From Bacteroidota bacterium (GTDB lineage Bacteria > Bacteroidota > Bacteroidia > Bacteroidales > UBA12077), in NCBI GenBank assembly GCA_020444275.1, contig JAHLLG010000002.1, positions 793,991 to 857,990 on the forward strand: a DNA stretch of 64,000 nt. The letters are read 5' to 3'. The translations under genes were made by a program, and so were the position numbers. The notes under the pieces were generated by a model. It had not been told where the DNA came from and searched no databases. It worked only from the letters and a program-made list of their open reading frames with translations. Below, one piece after another: positions 24,958-34,201 of the stretch. Within the stretch, counting starts at the first letter, position 1, and each line of letters starts with the position of its first letter.

Positions 24958-24989
24958 ATAATATACACCTTGTATACAAAAAATGCAAA
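24958..24989 (-). promoter_or_regulatory. Promoter region similar to that of lexA
   Basis: TTTG (24986-24989) and TATATTAT (24958-24965) are 20 bases apart on the minus strand. The stretch 24944-24990 aligns with 21524-21570 upstream of lexA, sharing the blocks ATTTTGCATAC, ATATACAC and GCAAATA, and both genes start ATGCAAAAT. Between the boxes lies a TTGTATACAA palindrome. Confidence 0.5.
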
Positions 24990-25051
24990 TAGCATTTAGG
25001 TATAATATCTAATTTGTATATGTGTATTTTATTTTAATATCCAAGTGTATG

Positions 25052-25774
25052 TTACTGATTACGAAAAGCATGAATTATATCCCTTCGAAACTGCGTAATA
25101 TCTAACCCTTTAGTTATGGACAAACACTTATATTTTGAGGTACTTTGTTTCATGCTTTTATATACGCCCTTTTTTACCATCAAATTTTTACTGCAACCAG
25201 CCACAAAATAGAGATCTATCCACCTTTTTTTTAAGAATTCACCAAACTCTTCCGGTTTCATCGGTTTCAGGTTATCAAATAGCGGTCTGATATAATAATC
25301 AACATATGTTTCTTTATATTTTGCTGATGATATATAGGGTCCTATAATATCCAAATCATGAATTGCTTCTAAAAGTGTTCTTTTATAGGTTAATGATGAT
25401 CGGGATTCTATTTTAACTACTTTATTACTTGTGCTATTTACGATCTTAATATCATATTCGTTTTGTGGATTTTTAAACTGATCGGTTCGTACATCGTCGT
25501 AACGAATAACTTCACAGTTAACCAGATTAGAGTCGGCCAACCAGGATTTGATGAGCTCAACCGCATAAACTTCTGCGATCATTCCACGAAACTGGTTTTG
25601 CAGCTTTAATTTTTGAGTGCGTTCTCTCCCATCCTGACCTGCCTGAATGGTATGTAAAACTTTTTGTTTAGCCTGGCGGGAAGCACGAGATATAAAATCT
25701 GAATGAATATCCAGCTTGACTTTTACAATATGCCAATTGCCCTGTTTTGTTCTATATTGTTGATACTCGAACAT
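25052..25774 (-). CDS. Putative restriction endonuclease, partner of the adjacent methyltransferase
   Basis: The 240-residue protein begins two bases after the methyltransferase stop. It matches no family I can name. A PD-(D/E)xK-like core is visible: E68 in RGMIAEVYAVELI, D108 in QNEYDIKIV and E123-S-R125 in VVKIESRSSL, with Arg in place of the usual Lys. A nuclease next to an Eco57I-type methylase gives a normal type II gene pair. The role is inferred mainly from position. Confidence 0.6.
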   Translation of the reverse strand: MFEYQQYRTKQGNWHIVKVKLDIHSDFISRASRQAKQKVLHTIQAGQDGRERTQKLKLQNQFRGMIAEVYAVELIKSWLADSNLVNCEVIRYDDVRTDQFKNPQNEYDIKIVNSTSNKVVKIESRSSLTYKRTLLEAIHDLDIIGPYISSAKYKETYVDYYIRPLFDNLKPMKPEEFGEFLKKRWIDLYFVAGCSKNLMVKKGVYKSMKQSTSKYKCLSITKGLDITQFRRDIIHAFRNQ

Positions 25775-25776
25775 AT

Positions 25777-28191
25777 TTATCTTTTCTTTACCGGTCGTTT
25801 AATGGTTTTAACCGATTCGGATTTTACTTTTCGGTCACGCACTAACCGAACTGCATCATTGTGCAACTGATCAGTGTGTTTATCATCAAAACCCAACGAT
25901 TCCATGATCAGGTTATCCAGCTTTTTACGATCATCCAAGTGTATTTCTTCAAAAATACTTTCCTGCTTTCGTTCACACATAGAGCGCATACAGGTATTAA
26001 GCTCTTTTTCTTTGCCTACAAGATACTTTGGATGCGGAATCAACGTATTTTGAATTACATGAACATCTACGTCACTTAATGTTTGACTTCCGGTTAACTG
26101 CCGTGCAAAAAGATCGATAAGATGCCTGAATAATGTACTGTTAAGCGTGGCAAATAAGATATCACCATATTCTGCGAATTCTGGTTTTATTAAGATCTTA
26201 TAATTCACCTTATCGCAATAAACACGTTTTGTTCTATTATCTAATAACCGAAATCGCTCTCCTATTTTTGAAGGAATGATAAAATCACCTGGAATAATCT
26301 CTTTCCCCAGGTTAAACCAATCTGTTGATTTATCAGCAGAAACACGGGCTTTGCAGGTTGGACGTTGATGAATTTTATAAGCAGAACTCTCAGCTTTTTG
26401 TATGTATTTATAAATGTCAGATTTAGAGTTTTTTAATTTACTTCTATTATATTTTACATCCAAAACACAATACTTTAAATCCGAACTATTTACAGACAAA
26501 CCCTGAGCTTCGCGCTGACTTTTTAAAATAGGTTTTACCAAAGATCGTTCAATAATATAGTGTTTCTTATCCATTGCAGAACGATACTTGCCATATACTG
26601 ACCAGAATTCGCTGTTCTTCTCTCCTGCCACAATGGCCTGATCTGTTTCATCGGTAAGATAAAAGAAACTATTTGCTCCGGTTTTGATTCCATATTTTAC
26701 GTCGCAAAGTGCTTTAAGCGGTATCAGCTTACTTTTTGCTTTCTGTATAATCTCCTGGTATAATGGAGTGGTTCTAAAAAATTGTGTTCCCCAATATCCG
26801 TTATGGTACTTGTTATTCTCTGAGCTGTTTAGTTCTAGTTCTCTTTGATTTATGGTATGAATGGAAATGATCTTACTCTTTATATTTTTAGATGCTTGTT
26901 CAATTTGTTGAACGAAGCCTTCCAGGTTATCCAATCGATCAGTATCCTCTACTGTACCTATAAAATTATTATATGGCTCGTTTAAACGCACAAATTTAAC
27001 CTTGTTGCTTTCTCTTTCTTCTTTTTGACAGCACTTTTCGATAATTAAGATTACTGTATTTACCGAAGCTGTTTGAAAGCTTCTTGTGCTCTGTTGATCA
27101 ATTATAGCAATAATCTTAAAGTGACCTAATAAAAATTTTTGCAGGTCTTTACCATACGAAACATCCATCCAGCTGCTTGCAATAACATAACCTAATCTGC
27201 CACCCTCTTTTAAAAGTGAAGCTGTATGCATTAAATAATAGATATACAGATCACTCTGCTTATTAATTTTCTGAATACCAAAATCTGCTTTAATCAACTG
27301 TACCCACTTTTCTTTATTCTTAATAAGCTCCTGCCTTATATAAGGAGGATTTCCAATACACGCATCAAATGGAGTACTAAAAGATGAGTTGTTCGAATGA
27401 ATTGTAACAAAATCTTTAAGAATGATACTATTACTAATCTTTGGATTATAAATATCCTGAATAAGCATATTCATTCTGGCTAAAAATACAGGAATTTGAG
27501 CTACATCAATACCTTTTAAATTCTCCGGTTTGGCTTTCAGATGTAAATGCTTTAACCTTTGAAAAGCACGCACCAGAAATGCTCCTGAACCGCATGCAGT
27601 ATCAATAATTGATTTTGTTTTTGGCTTAATACAGAACGTATTTATGATATCAATTTCATCGTTGGAGGTAAAATGTTGACCTTTTTCTGTTTGCTGTTGA
27701 TTCTTAAAAAGGTTATTATAAATAGTTCCCAGAATATCTGTTTTAAAATCTACTTTGGTTATTTTCTCGAGTTTTTGTGTAAGACGTAAAGGCAACGAAA
27801 GTTTCTTATTTTGCAGTAAAAAAGGATTAAACAATGTATAAACATGCCCAAAACCAGCTTTTTTCAGTGCAGTAAAACTTCTTTGTATATCATTGCTTTC
27901 ACTAATCTTTTGAAGCGCTGGATGATTACTTTCTTTTTGAATTAAGATATAAACAATATATTTTGTTGTAATGAGAAAGCTAAGTGCAAGAGCAAGTTCT
28001 TTATATTGATCCCTATCTAATTTATCCAGATCAAAAATATCCAGTCGACTTAGTTCTTCAACAACCTGATTATACAATGTTTTATCTGCTGATAAGATAT
28101 CCAGATAATGAACACCTGCTTTTTGAACTATATTGGAGATATACTGGTGATTTTTAGCTTGATATGCTCGTGCGATATATTCAGGTTGCAT
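25777..28191 (-). CDS. N6-adenine DNA methyltransferase, Eco57I/TaqI-like
   Basis: The 804-residue protein has an N-terminal helical region (1-165), the HsdM-like GQHFTS at 171-176, AdoMet motif I DTACGSGAF at 198-206, and the catalytic NPPY at 281-284 (CIGNPPYIRQ). The C-terminal half, from about 480, resembles the target-recognition domain of TaqI and type IIG enzymes. Type IIG enzymes carry a nuclease at the N-terminus; here no PD-(D/E)xK motif is clear before residue 165, which fits a separate nuclease gene downstream. Composition is not obviously different from neighbours. Confidence 0.85.
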   Translation of the reverse strand: MQPEYIARAYQAKNHQYISNIVQKAGVHYLDILSADKTLYNQVVEELSRLDIFDLDKLDRDQYKELALALSFLITTKYIVYILIQKESNHPALQKISESNDIQRSFTALKKAGFGHVYTLFNPFLLQNKKLSLPLRLTQKLEKITKVDFKTDILGTIYNNLFKNQQQTEKGQHFTSNDEIDIINTFCIKPKTKSIIDTACGSGAFLVRAFQRLKHLHLKAKPENLKGIDVAQIPVFLARMNMLIQDIYNPKISNSIILKDFVTIHSNNSSFSTPFDACIGNPPYIRQELIKNKEKWVQLIKADFGIQKINKQSDLYIYYLMHTASLLKEGGRLGYVIASSWMDVSYGKDLQKFLLGHFKIIAIIDQQSTRSFQTASVNTVILIIEKCCQKEERESNKVKFVRLNEPYNNFIGTVEDTDRLDNLEGFVQQIEQASKNIKSKIISIHTINQRELELNSSENNKYHNGYWGTQFFRTTPLYQEIIQKAKSKLIPLKALCDVKYGIKTGANSFFYLTDETDQAIVAGEKNSEFWSVYGKYRSAMDKKHYIIERSLVKPILKSQREAQGLSVNSSDLKYCVLDVKYNRSKLKNSKSDIYKYIQKAESSAYKIHQRPTCKARVSADKSTDWFNLGKEIIPGDFIIPSKIGERFRLLDNRTKRVYCDKVNYKILIKPEFAEYGDILFATLNSTLFRHLIDLFARQLTGSQTLSDVDVHVIQNTLIPHPKYLVGKEKELNTCMRSMCERKQESIFEEIHLDDRKKLDNLIMESLGFDDKHTDQLHNDAVRLVRDRKVKSESVKTIKRPVKKR

Positions 28192-28343
28192 TGCTTATTT
28201 TCGATAACGTGTATTCTACTATCTCAAAGATACATTTTTGCATAAAATTTACTTCATATACCTGTTAATTTAGATTAAATACTTGACAAGGGGTATATTC
28301 ATTTAATAACTTTACAAAAGGTAAACCATTAAAAATTTGGCAT

Positions 28344-28487
28344 ATGTCTCATGAGAAAACAGTTCACGATGGTAAAAAGCAGAAATCTCCGCTTAAGAAG
28401 TTAAAAGAAAAAAGAGCAGAACGAAAGGCCAGACGCGCCGAGGTGAAAAAAGCAAAACGTAAGCCACGTCACAAGGTAACTTCTTAA
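28344..28487 (+). CDS. Small basic protein, 47 residues
   Basis: ATG at 28344, TAA at 28485-28487. The product (MSHEKTVHDGKKQKSPLKKL at its start) is about 40 % Lys and Arg, with a helical, highly charged middle and no hydrophobic part. It could bind nucleic acid or ribosomes. Support comes from a good terminator directly after the stop and an isolated position; there is no recognised family. Confidence 0.6.
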   Translation: MSHEKTVHDGKKQKSPLKKLKEKRAERKARRAEVKKAKRKPRHKVTS

Positions 28488-28490
28488 ACT

Positions 28491-28516
28491 AAAGCCATCA
28501 TTTTCGATGGCTTTTT
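28491..28516 (+). terminator. Rho-independent terminator after the small basic protein
   Basis: AAAGCCATC (28491-28499) pairs with GATGGCTTT (28506-28514), then further Ts. Confidence 0.85.
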
Positions 28517-28543
28517 AATTATAAAACAATAAACACGTTTATG

Positions 28544-29713
28544 CTAAATAACTTCGATACTGTTTAATTTGCAAAAATAGTTAAGCAGTTCTTCTTGTTT
28601 ACCCGGAATAACCAAATGGTGATTGCCCAAAGGATTATCTTTTAATTTCTGTCTATCTTTATCCGGGATTTGTACCTTAATTTGGGTTCTGCATGCATCA
28701 TCTTTTTCGGGAATTTCAATTACTTTACCACTGGATATAAAAGCTTTGTTTAACTGATTATTCATTCTGAAAATGGTTACTTCGCTAGCTTTAAATCTCC
28801 CTTGAACAGCTGTTCCCAGGTTAGTTTCAAAATGAGTGGTGATGTTAAAATCTTCAACCAGATTTGTTGCAATCGTGCAATGCGCTAAAAAGATGCTTTC
28901 TCTTTCAATGGCTGCCATATTGGCCATCCAGGGAATTTCGCCAGTTAATGCCTTTACTATCACTTTACCGGTAATGCTGGTAATATCGCCCTCACAACCT
29001 GCAGGCAGACCATCTGTATTCATTTTTGATAATGCCAGACAAGCGGTAACAGCATGATTTCTTACCAGTGGAAAACACTCTACCGTAATCGCATCCAGCT
29101 TTTTATCATCTTTAATATGCTGAAGTAAATTAAATACGCGCGATGAATCTTCCAAACTAAAGTCGGAAGTTTTAAAATGTTCCATAAAACTTGCATTGGA
29201 AGAAAACTCTGAATACTCCGGATAGTTATTCCATGCAATTTGTTCAAGCTCAATTCCTAACTTCCTTTTTAGTAAACTAGTATCTATTGTAGAATTAATA
29301 AGCCATTCCGATACATTCCCAATTAGTCCTATCTTGTAATTAGCCAAAATATTTAAAGCCTGAATACTTGTAAGATAAAATTTAATTTTCTGTTGAATAT
29401 CCAATTCATGATCAAGATTGTACAGTACTGAACTAATATTGTGTTGATTACAATACGATTTTATTTCCGTTGCAGCAGCAAAACTATTATCCGATGTGAT
29501 CGCTAAAATGAGTATTTGTTTTTTAGAATTTAATAGACGAGCCACTTGCTTTTCAGAACCTCCGGTTACAATAAAAACAGCATCGGGATTTTCGTTAACC
29601 ACATTGATATTTATACCGCTAAGCTTTGATTTCAGGATATCTTCTCCCCTTTCTATAATTGACTCTGGAGCATCGGGAAATGCTATTATACTTAATTTTA
29701 ATGTATTCATCAT
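28544..29713 (-). CDS. L-fucose/L-arabinose isomerase-fold protein
   Basis: The 389-residue product resembles the FucI/AraA superfamily: a Rossmann-like N-terminal half, a middle part with ITVECFPLVRNHAVTACLALS and LPAGCEGDITS, and a C-terminal segment FETNLGTAVQGRF that corresponds to the metal-binding end. It is shorter than L-fucose isomerase (about 590 residues) and closer to fucose-isomerase-like proteins of uncertain substrate. No sugar kinase or aldolase lies nearby. A metal ligand set EGD is visible, the rest is unclear. Confidence 0.65.
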   Translation of the reverse strand: MMNTLKLSIIAFPDAPESIIERGEDILKSKLSGININVVNENPDAVFIVTGGSEKQVARLLNSKKQILILAITSDNSFAAATEIKSYCNQHNISSVLYNLDHELDIQQKIKFYLTSIQALNILANYKIGLIGNVSEWLINSTIDTSLLKRKLGIELEQIAWNNYPEYSEFSSNASFMEHFKTSDFSLEDSSRVFNLLQHIKDDKKLDAITVECFPLVRNHAVTACLALSKMNTDGLPAGCEGDITSITGKVIVKALTGEIPWMANMAAIERESIFLAHCTIATNLVEDFNITTHFETNLGTAVQGRFKASEVTIFRMNNQLNKAFISSGKVIEIPEKDDACRTQIKVQIPDKDRQKLKDNPLGNHHLVIPGKQEELLNYFCKLNSIEVI

Positions 29714-29754
29714 AAATAGGAATTAGGAGTTAAAAATACCTCAAAATGACGAAT

Positions 29755-29785
29755 AAAAAAAGGTAGCTTCGAAAAGCTACCTTAT
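29755..29785 (-). terminator. Terminator of the FAS1 gene
   Basis: On the minus strand AAGGTAGCTT pairs with AAGCTACCTT over a short loop, followed by TTTTTTT. The FAS1 stop is about 75 bases upstream. Confidence 0.8.
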
Positions 29786-29862
29786 AAAACTTTGCTCATT
29801 TGCTAACAAACTGTCGGACCTTTCATAAAACTTTTCAAATGAACAAAGCAGAAATCGTATAC

Positions 29863-31734
29863 TTATGGAAGTATCACTTCGTCAATTACGTGAATAACTC
29901 CATTGGTTGCCAAAATATCAGTACTTACAATAGTTGCATCAGCTGATCCTAACCCTAATGCTGAATCAGCATCAGTAATGGTTAAGCTACTAAGGTTCAA
30001 GGTGAAGTCACCACCACCTAATGTTGTAACGACATTGCTTGATAGATTTGGCAAATCTGTTGAGAATACTCTTGATTCAACAACGTGATATTTTAGTACT
30101 GCTTCAATTACACCTATACCTTGAGCTGTTACTAGTGCGTCAAAATCTGCAACGCCAGCAAGTGTATATAATGATTCAAAAGCGTCATCTGTAGGTGCAA
30201 ATACTGTAAATGGTCCATCACCTTTAAGCGCAGTAATTAGATCTGCAGCACTTTCGTCTTCTTCAACTGCCGTTAAAGCTGCAACTAATTGTCCGAATTC
30301 AGCACCTTCTGAAGCTTGTGAAGCAGCAACCGCTATTTCAACGATATCACTTGAAGCAGGAACCAATGTTCTGTCGATTAAGTGAACAACACCATTATCA
30401 TAGTCTAGAGCTTCACCCGATAATGTTGCTGCTGTAACTTTTGTTAATCCGTTAAGGAATGCTCCATCATCGTTAATACTCAAGTAGAAATCGCCACCTA
30501 ACGAAGTAATAGCTGAACCTGATTCAGGTAAACCATCACCAAACACTTCAGTATCTAGTACATGATATGTTAATATAGGCGCAAGATCATTTGCAGAATA
30601 GTCATCTAAACTTGTTATTCCCGCAGCTTCAAATGCATCATTATTTGGAGCAAATAGTGTATAATTTGCTTCGCTATCAATTAAGGTACTCAATAAATTA
30701 GCTTTAACAACTGCTGCTGTTAAAATTGAAAAATCGTCGTTAAAATAAGCAGGCTCTACAATGGTATTTACAATACTTAGCTCTAGTGAAGGAACTAATA
30801 CCGCATCAACAATGTGTATAACACCATTGGAAGCTTCAACGTTTGCTGTTGTAACATTCGCTCCGTTAATCATAACATCGCTTCCACTTATTTCTACTGT
30901 AATTTTATCATCATTACTTAAGATTGTAGCCGCCATCTGACCATCGCTTAAATCGCCTGACATTAAAGCAGCACTTGAAATTACATGATATTTCAATAAT
31001 CTTTCAATTACAGCTTCTGGTACATCATCTAAACTTGATTGTCCGATAACTCCCAATAATGCTGTAAACGCATCGTTGGTTGGTGCAAAAACAGTATAAT
31101 TACCATCTGAACTTAATGCGTCTACAAGATCAGGGAACATACTCAATGCATCCACTAAAATACTTAATGAAGGAGTTTCTGAAGCTATTGTTACGATATT
31201 ATCTTTAGGTAGTTCAAAACCTTCTGGTAGTAAAACTTCATCAATAAGGTGTACTACACCATTGGAAGCTTCAATATCGGCATTGGTTACCATAGCATTT
31301 CCATTCAATGTAACAACGCCATCCATAATACTCACGCTGATTGACTTTCCTGAAAGTAATGTGGTTACATTACCATCCATTAAATCAGTTGACATTACTT
31401 TACCACTTACTACATGGTATTGAAGTACTTCAGCCAGTACATCAGGATTATCTAAAAGTGTTTCTAACACGCCATCTTCTAAATTTTCGAATGCATCATT
31501 TGTTGGTGCAAACACAGTGAAAGGTCCCTCACCTTGTAAAGTAGAAGTTAAGTTAGCTGTTGAAATAGCAGTAACTAAAGTACTTAAATCCGATGTTGAA
31601 GTTGCCAGAGCTACAATATCATTTGTAACTATCATGTTATCATCATCATCGTCATCATCACAAGATGTAAATGCAAACATTGCTATTAATGCAATAGCAA
31701 ACATGCTGATCAGTTTCTTAGAAATTGTTTTCAT
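29863..31734 (-). CDS. Lipoprotein with four fasciclin (FAS1) domains
   Basis: The 623-residue protein has a lipoprotein signal, with the lipid cysteine in FAFTSC followed by seven aspartates, a typical surface-export tag in Bacteroidota. Four FAS1 domains of 130-150 residues follow, each with the H1 motif: VFAPTNDAFENL, VFAPTNDAFTAL, LFAPNNDAFEAA and VFAPTDDAFESL, and an H2-like GVVHLIDEVL or GVIHIVDAVL near the domain end. FAS1 domains mediate adhesion or matrix contact. It is a single gene with its own terminator. Confidence 0.93.
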   Translation of the reverse strand: MKTISKKLISMFAIALIAMFAFTSCDDDDDDDNMIVTNDIVALATSTSDLSTLVTAISTANLTSTLQGEGPFTVFAPTNDAFENLEDGVLETLLDNPDVLAEVLQYHVVSGKVMSTDLMDGNVTTLLSGKSISVSIMDGVVTLNGNAMVTNADIEASNGVVHLIDEVLLPEGFELPKDNIVTIASETPSLSILVDALSMFPDLVDALSSDGNYTVFAPTNDAFTALLGVIGQSSLDDVPEAVIERLLKYHVISSAALMSGDLSDGQMAATILSNDDKITVEISGSDVMINGANVTTANVEASNGVIHIVDAVLVPSLELSIVNTIVEPAYFNDDFSILTAAVVKANLLSTLIDSEANYTLFAPNNDAFEAAGITSLDDYSANDLAPILTYHVLDTEVFGDGLPESGSAITSLGGDFYLSINDDGAFLNGLTKVTAATLSGEALDYDNGVVHLIDRTLVPASSDIVEIAVAASQASEGAEFGQLVAALTAVEEDESAADLITALKGDGPFTVFAPTDDAFESLYTLAGVADFDALVTAQGIGVIEAVLKYHVVESRVFSTDLPNLSSNVVTTLGGGDFTLNLSSLTITDADSALGLGSADATIVSTDILATNGVIHVIDEVILP

Positions 31735-31928
31735 AATTTATTGGTTTTAGTTAATAATTTTTATAACCAAGAAACATGAAAACGTAATTTTTGTTTATTA
31801 TTTATAATTAATTATTAAACATAAATAATGTTTTCTAAATAATATTATTACCTGTTATTATTGATTTTTCTAGGTATTTTACGAATAATTTGATGTTTAA
31901 TATAAATTAGTATAATTTAAACAATGCA

Positions 31929-32513
31929 TTATCCTACTCTTCGATTTGTATAGCTAAAATGGAATAAAACCATTTCTAAAGCCTTTTGAATTGCCTGGTT
32001 AATTGGGTAGTAATTTGATGAGAGTTTTAAATCGATTGCATATAATTTCATGTAATATTTTCCAGATAAAGGTACACCTAAACCTGAATTTATTAACCTT
32101 TCAGCTTTGAGGAAGCCTTCTTGTTGTTGCGATTTGATCAATTTACAGGTAATTATTCTTTTGGTATCCTGTTTATCAATCATGGCAGAAAAACCAAATA
32201 ACCTGCAAATTAAACCACGGTATGGATAAAAACTACAAGCTCCGACCGAATTAAACGGATTAAAGAGAAGACAAACCTTTTGGTTGTTATATTCATTCAA
32301 TTTCTCTAAAAATATATCAGCCTGATGCGTTTTGTGCAAATGAAATGCCAATGGAAGAAACTCCAGTGGCGTTGCTTCTATCTTGCTATTCGTACAACAA
32401 TGATGACAACCCGGAATACATTTTAAATTTGTACTTTTTTGAAAGCCATGAATTTCTTTCTCGAGGGATTTGAAAACCGATTCAACCGCCCTCACCTTTT
32501 TTATTAAGGACAT
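31929..32513 (-). CDS. YkgJ-family cysteine-cluster protein
   Basis: The 194-residue protein has the metal-binding Cys cluster CIPGCHHCCTNS (residues about 33-44) and later cysteines in VGACSFYPYRGLICRLFG. The family is predicted to bind zinc or iron-sulfur; no enzyme role is proven. It is cytoplasmic, with no signal peptide. Confidence 0.8.
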   Translation of the reverse strand: MSLIKKVRAVESVFKSLEKEIHGFQKSTNLKCIPGCHHCCTNSKIEATPLEFLPLAFHLHKTHQADIFLEKLNEYNNQKVCLLFNPFNSVGACSFYPYRGLICRLFGFSAMIDKQDTKRIITCKLIKSQQQEGFLKAERLINSGLGVPLSGKYYMKLYAIDLKLSSNYYPINQAIQKALEMVLFHFSYTNRRVG

Positions 32514-32664
32514 CTGTTCTATCTAATAATCTGGCGAAATTAGATAAAAAATAAATTCGTTATGCAGGTACTGTAAAATTTTAAGAGTCTGTATAATAAC
32601 ATTTTAAATGCAATTATCGACTTTTAGCATGATTAAATGCAGAACCAAACGTCATTTTACTGTA

Positions 32665-33273
32665 CTATTTCACTTTATCCTTAAAAACTTTTTTAAACTT
32701 TTCTAACTTGGGAGTAATCACAAAATTACAATACGGCTGGGCTTTATTATTATCATAGTACTCCTGATGATAATCTTCTGCAATATAGAATGTTTCAAAT
32801 TTAGTAATTTCTGTAACAATAGGATTGTTATATATTTTAGCTTCGTCCAGTTTCTTTTTATATTCTTCAGCCAACTTTTTCTGTTCCGGCGTATGGTAAA
32901 AAATCACCGAACGGTATTGTGTACCTACATCGGCTCCCTGCCTGTTTAATGTTGTAGGATCATGTGTTTGCCAGAAAACTTCTAATAGTTCTTTAAAACT
33001 TATTGTTTCGGGATTAAAGGTTACCTGAATAACTTCGGCATGTCCGGTATTACCTGTACAAACTTCTTTATAGGTTGGATTTTTAACTGTTCCTCCCGAA
33101 TATCCGGAAACAGCAGATTCAACACCTTTTAACTGTTGAAAAATAGCTTCGGTACACCAAAAACATCCTGATCCAAATGTTGCAATTTCCATAGTCGATC
33201 TGTTTTGTGCAGTTAAATTCATGCTCCATAAAACCACAAGAATTACTGCTGATATTTTTACAAATAATTTCAT
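32665..33273 (-). CDS. msrA: Exported peptide-methionine (S)-S-oxide reductase
   Basis: The 202-residue enzyme has a signal peptide (cut near LTAQN, residue 23), so it works outside the cytoplasm. The catalytic motif [12 protein letters not shown] (Cys near 37), [24 protein letters not shown] and [12 protein letters not shown] are standard. MsrA repairs oxidised methionine S-sulfoxides; the reductant is probably a periplasmic thioredoxin-like protein. No MsrB is attached or adjacent. Confidence 0.95.
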   Translation of the reverse strand: MKLFVKISAVILVVLWSMNLTAQNRSTMEIATFGSGCFWCTEAIFQQLKGVESAVSGYSGGTVKNPTYKEVCTGNTGHAEVIQVTFNPETISFKELLEVFWQTHDPTTLNRQGADVGTQYRSVIFYHTPEQKKLAEEYKKKLDEAKIYNNPIVTEITKFETFYIAEDYHQEYYDNNKAQPYCNFVITPKLEKFKKVFKDKVK

Positions 33274-33354
33274 TCAATATTTTTTAGTAATAACATCTAA
33301 CAAAGTGTATTTGTTTCTGAATAGTTTGTATTTTTAAATGCTAAACAGAAAAGA

Positions 33355-33882
33355 ATGAATTTTAGAGATCAGTTGTTAGCAGAGCTTTCTAAACGAAATA
33401 CAGATTATATAGCTTCTGTAGTAAACCGGGATAAAACATTATTCAAGGAACTCATTGAAATACTCCTAAGTAATGAGAAACTAGTCTCCGGACGCGCAGG
33501 TTGGGTAATTGAAACCATCTGGTTAAAATATCCGCAAATGATTAAACCATATATTAACGATCTGATCGATTTTTTGCCAAAAGCCCACCGCGATAATCAA
33601 AGACGACATTGCCTGAAGATATTATCGACTATAAATCTTGAAACGCTTGACGAGGAACGATTAGGGATTCTTATAGACAGATGCTTTACATGGCTTGAAG
33701 ATCCGATTTATCCCCCGGCAGTAAAAGTGCTATCTATGCAAATTATCTTTAATTACGTAAAGATAGAATCTTTAATAGCTTCAGAATTAATTGCTATAAT
33801 AGAAAATCAATTTGAAGATGCCACACCGGGTTTTAAGAACAGAGGTGAAAAACTGTTGAAAGAACTCTATAAGTTGGAATAA
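33355..33882 (+). CDS. Helical-repeat protein of unknown function
   Basis: The 175-residue protein is mostly alpha-helical and reads like HEAT repeats (LVSGRAGWVIETIWLKYPQMIKPYINDLIDFL is one pair; KILSTINLETLDEERLGILIDRCFTWL another). It has no signal peptide or known motif. Such proteins are scaffolds; no partner is suggested by the neighbours. Confidence 0.7.
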   Translation: MNFRDQLLAELSKRNTDYIASVVNRDKTLFKELIEILLSNEKLVSGRAGWVIETIWLKYPQMIKPYINDLIDFLPKAHRDNQRRHCLKILSTINLETLDEERLGILIDRCFTWLEDPIYPPAVKVLSMQIIFNYVKIESLIASELIAIIENQFEDATPGFKNRGEKLLKELYKLE

Positions 33883-33981
33883 TTTCCAGTTATTTAAAAA
33901 TATTCATATATAGATATGGTAATATTTAAAAAATATTTTAGTTTTGCAGCCGATTTTTAATACTTAAAATTTGAATTAGTA

Positions 33982-34173
33982 ATGAAAAGAAATATTGTTG
34001 TAAACGAAAACTTTTGTCCCCAGAATCATCCATGCCCTTCAACCGGAATTTGTCCGGTAGGTGCTATAAGTCAGAAAAGCCCTTTTAGTGCACCTGAAAT
34101 TGATTACAGTAAATGCACAGGATGCGGTATTTGCACAAGATCATGCATGGCATTTCAATGTACTGATTGTTAA
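33982..34173 (+). CDS. Small 4Fe-4S ferredoxin-like protein
   Basis: The 63-residue protein has nine cysteines, including CTGCGICTRSC at 45-55, a full 4Fe-4S motif, with two N-terminal Cys (CPQNHPCPSTGICP) replacing a second cluster. A -7 box TAGTTTTG lies at 33939-33946. A strong terminator follows at the stop. It probably carries electrons; the partner is unknown. Confidence 0.85.
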   Translation: MKRNIVVNENFCPQNHPCPSTGICPVGAISQKSPFSAPEIDYSKCTGCGICTRSCMAFQCTDC

Positions 34174-34201
34174 AAAAGGCTGCAAATACGCAGCCTTTTT
34201 T
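34172..34201. terminator. Bidirectional terminator
   Basis: AAAAAAGGCTGC pairs with GCAGCCTTTTTT; it serves the ferredoxin gene (+) and the CPBP gene that ends at 34200 (-). Confidence 0.9.
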
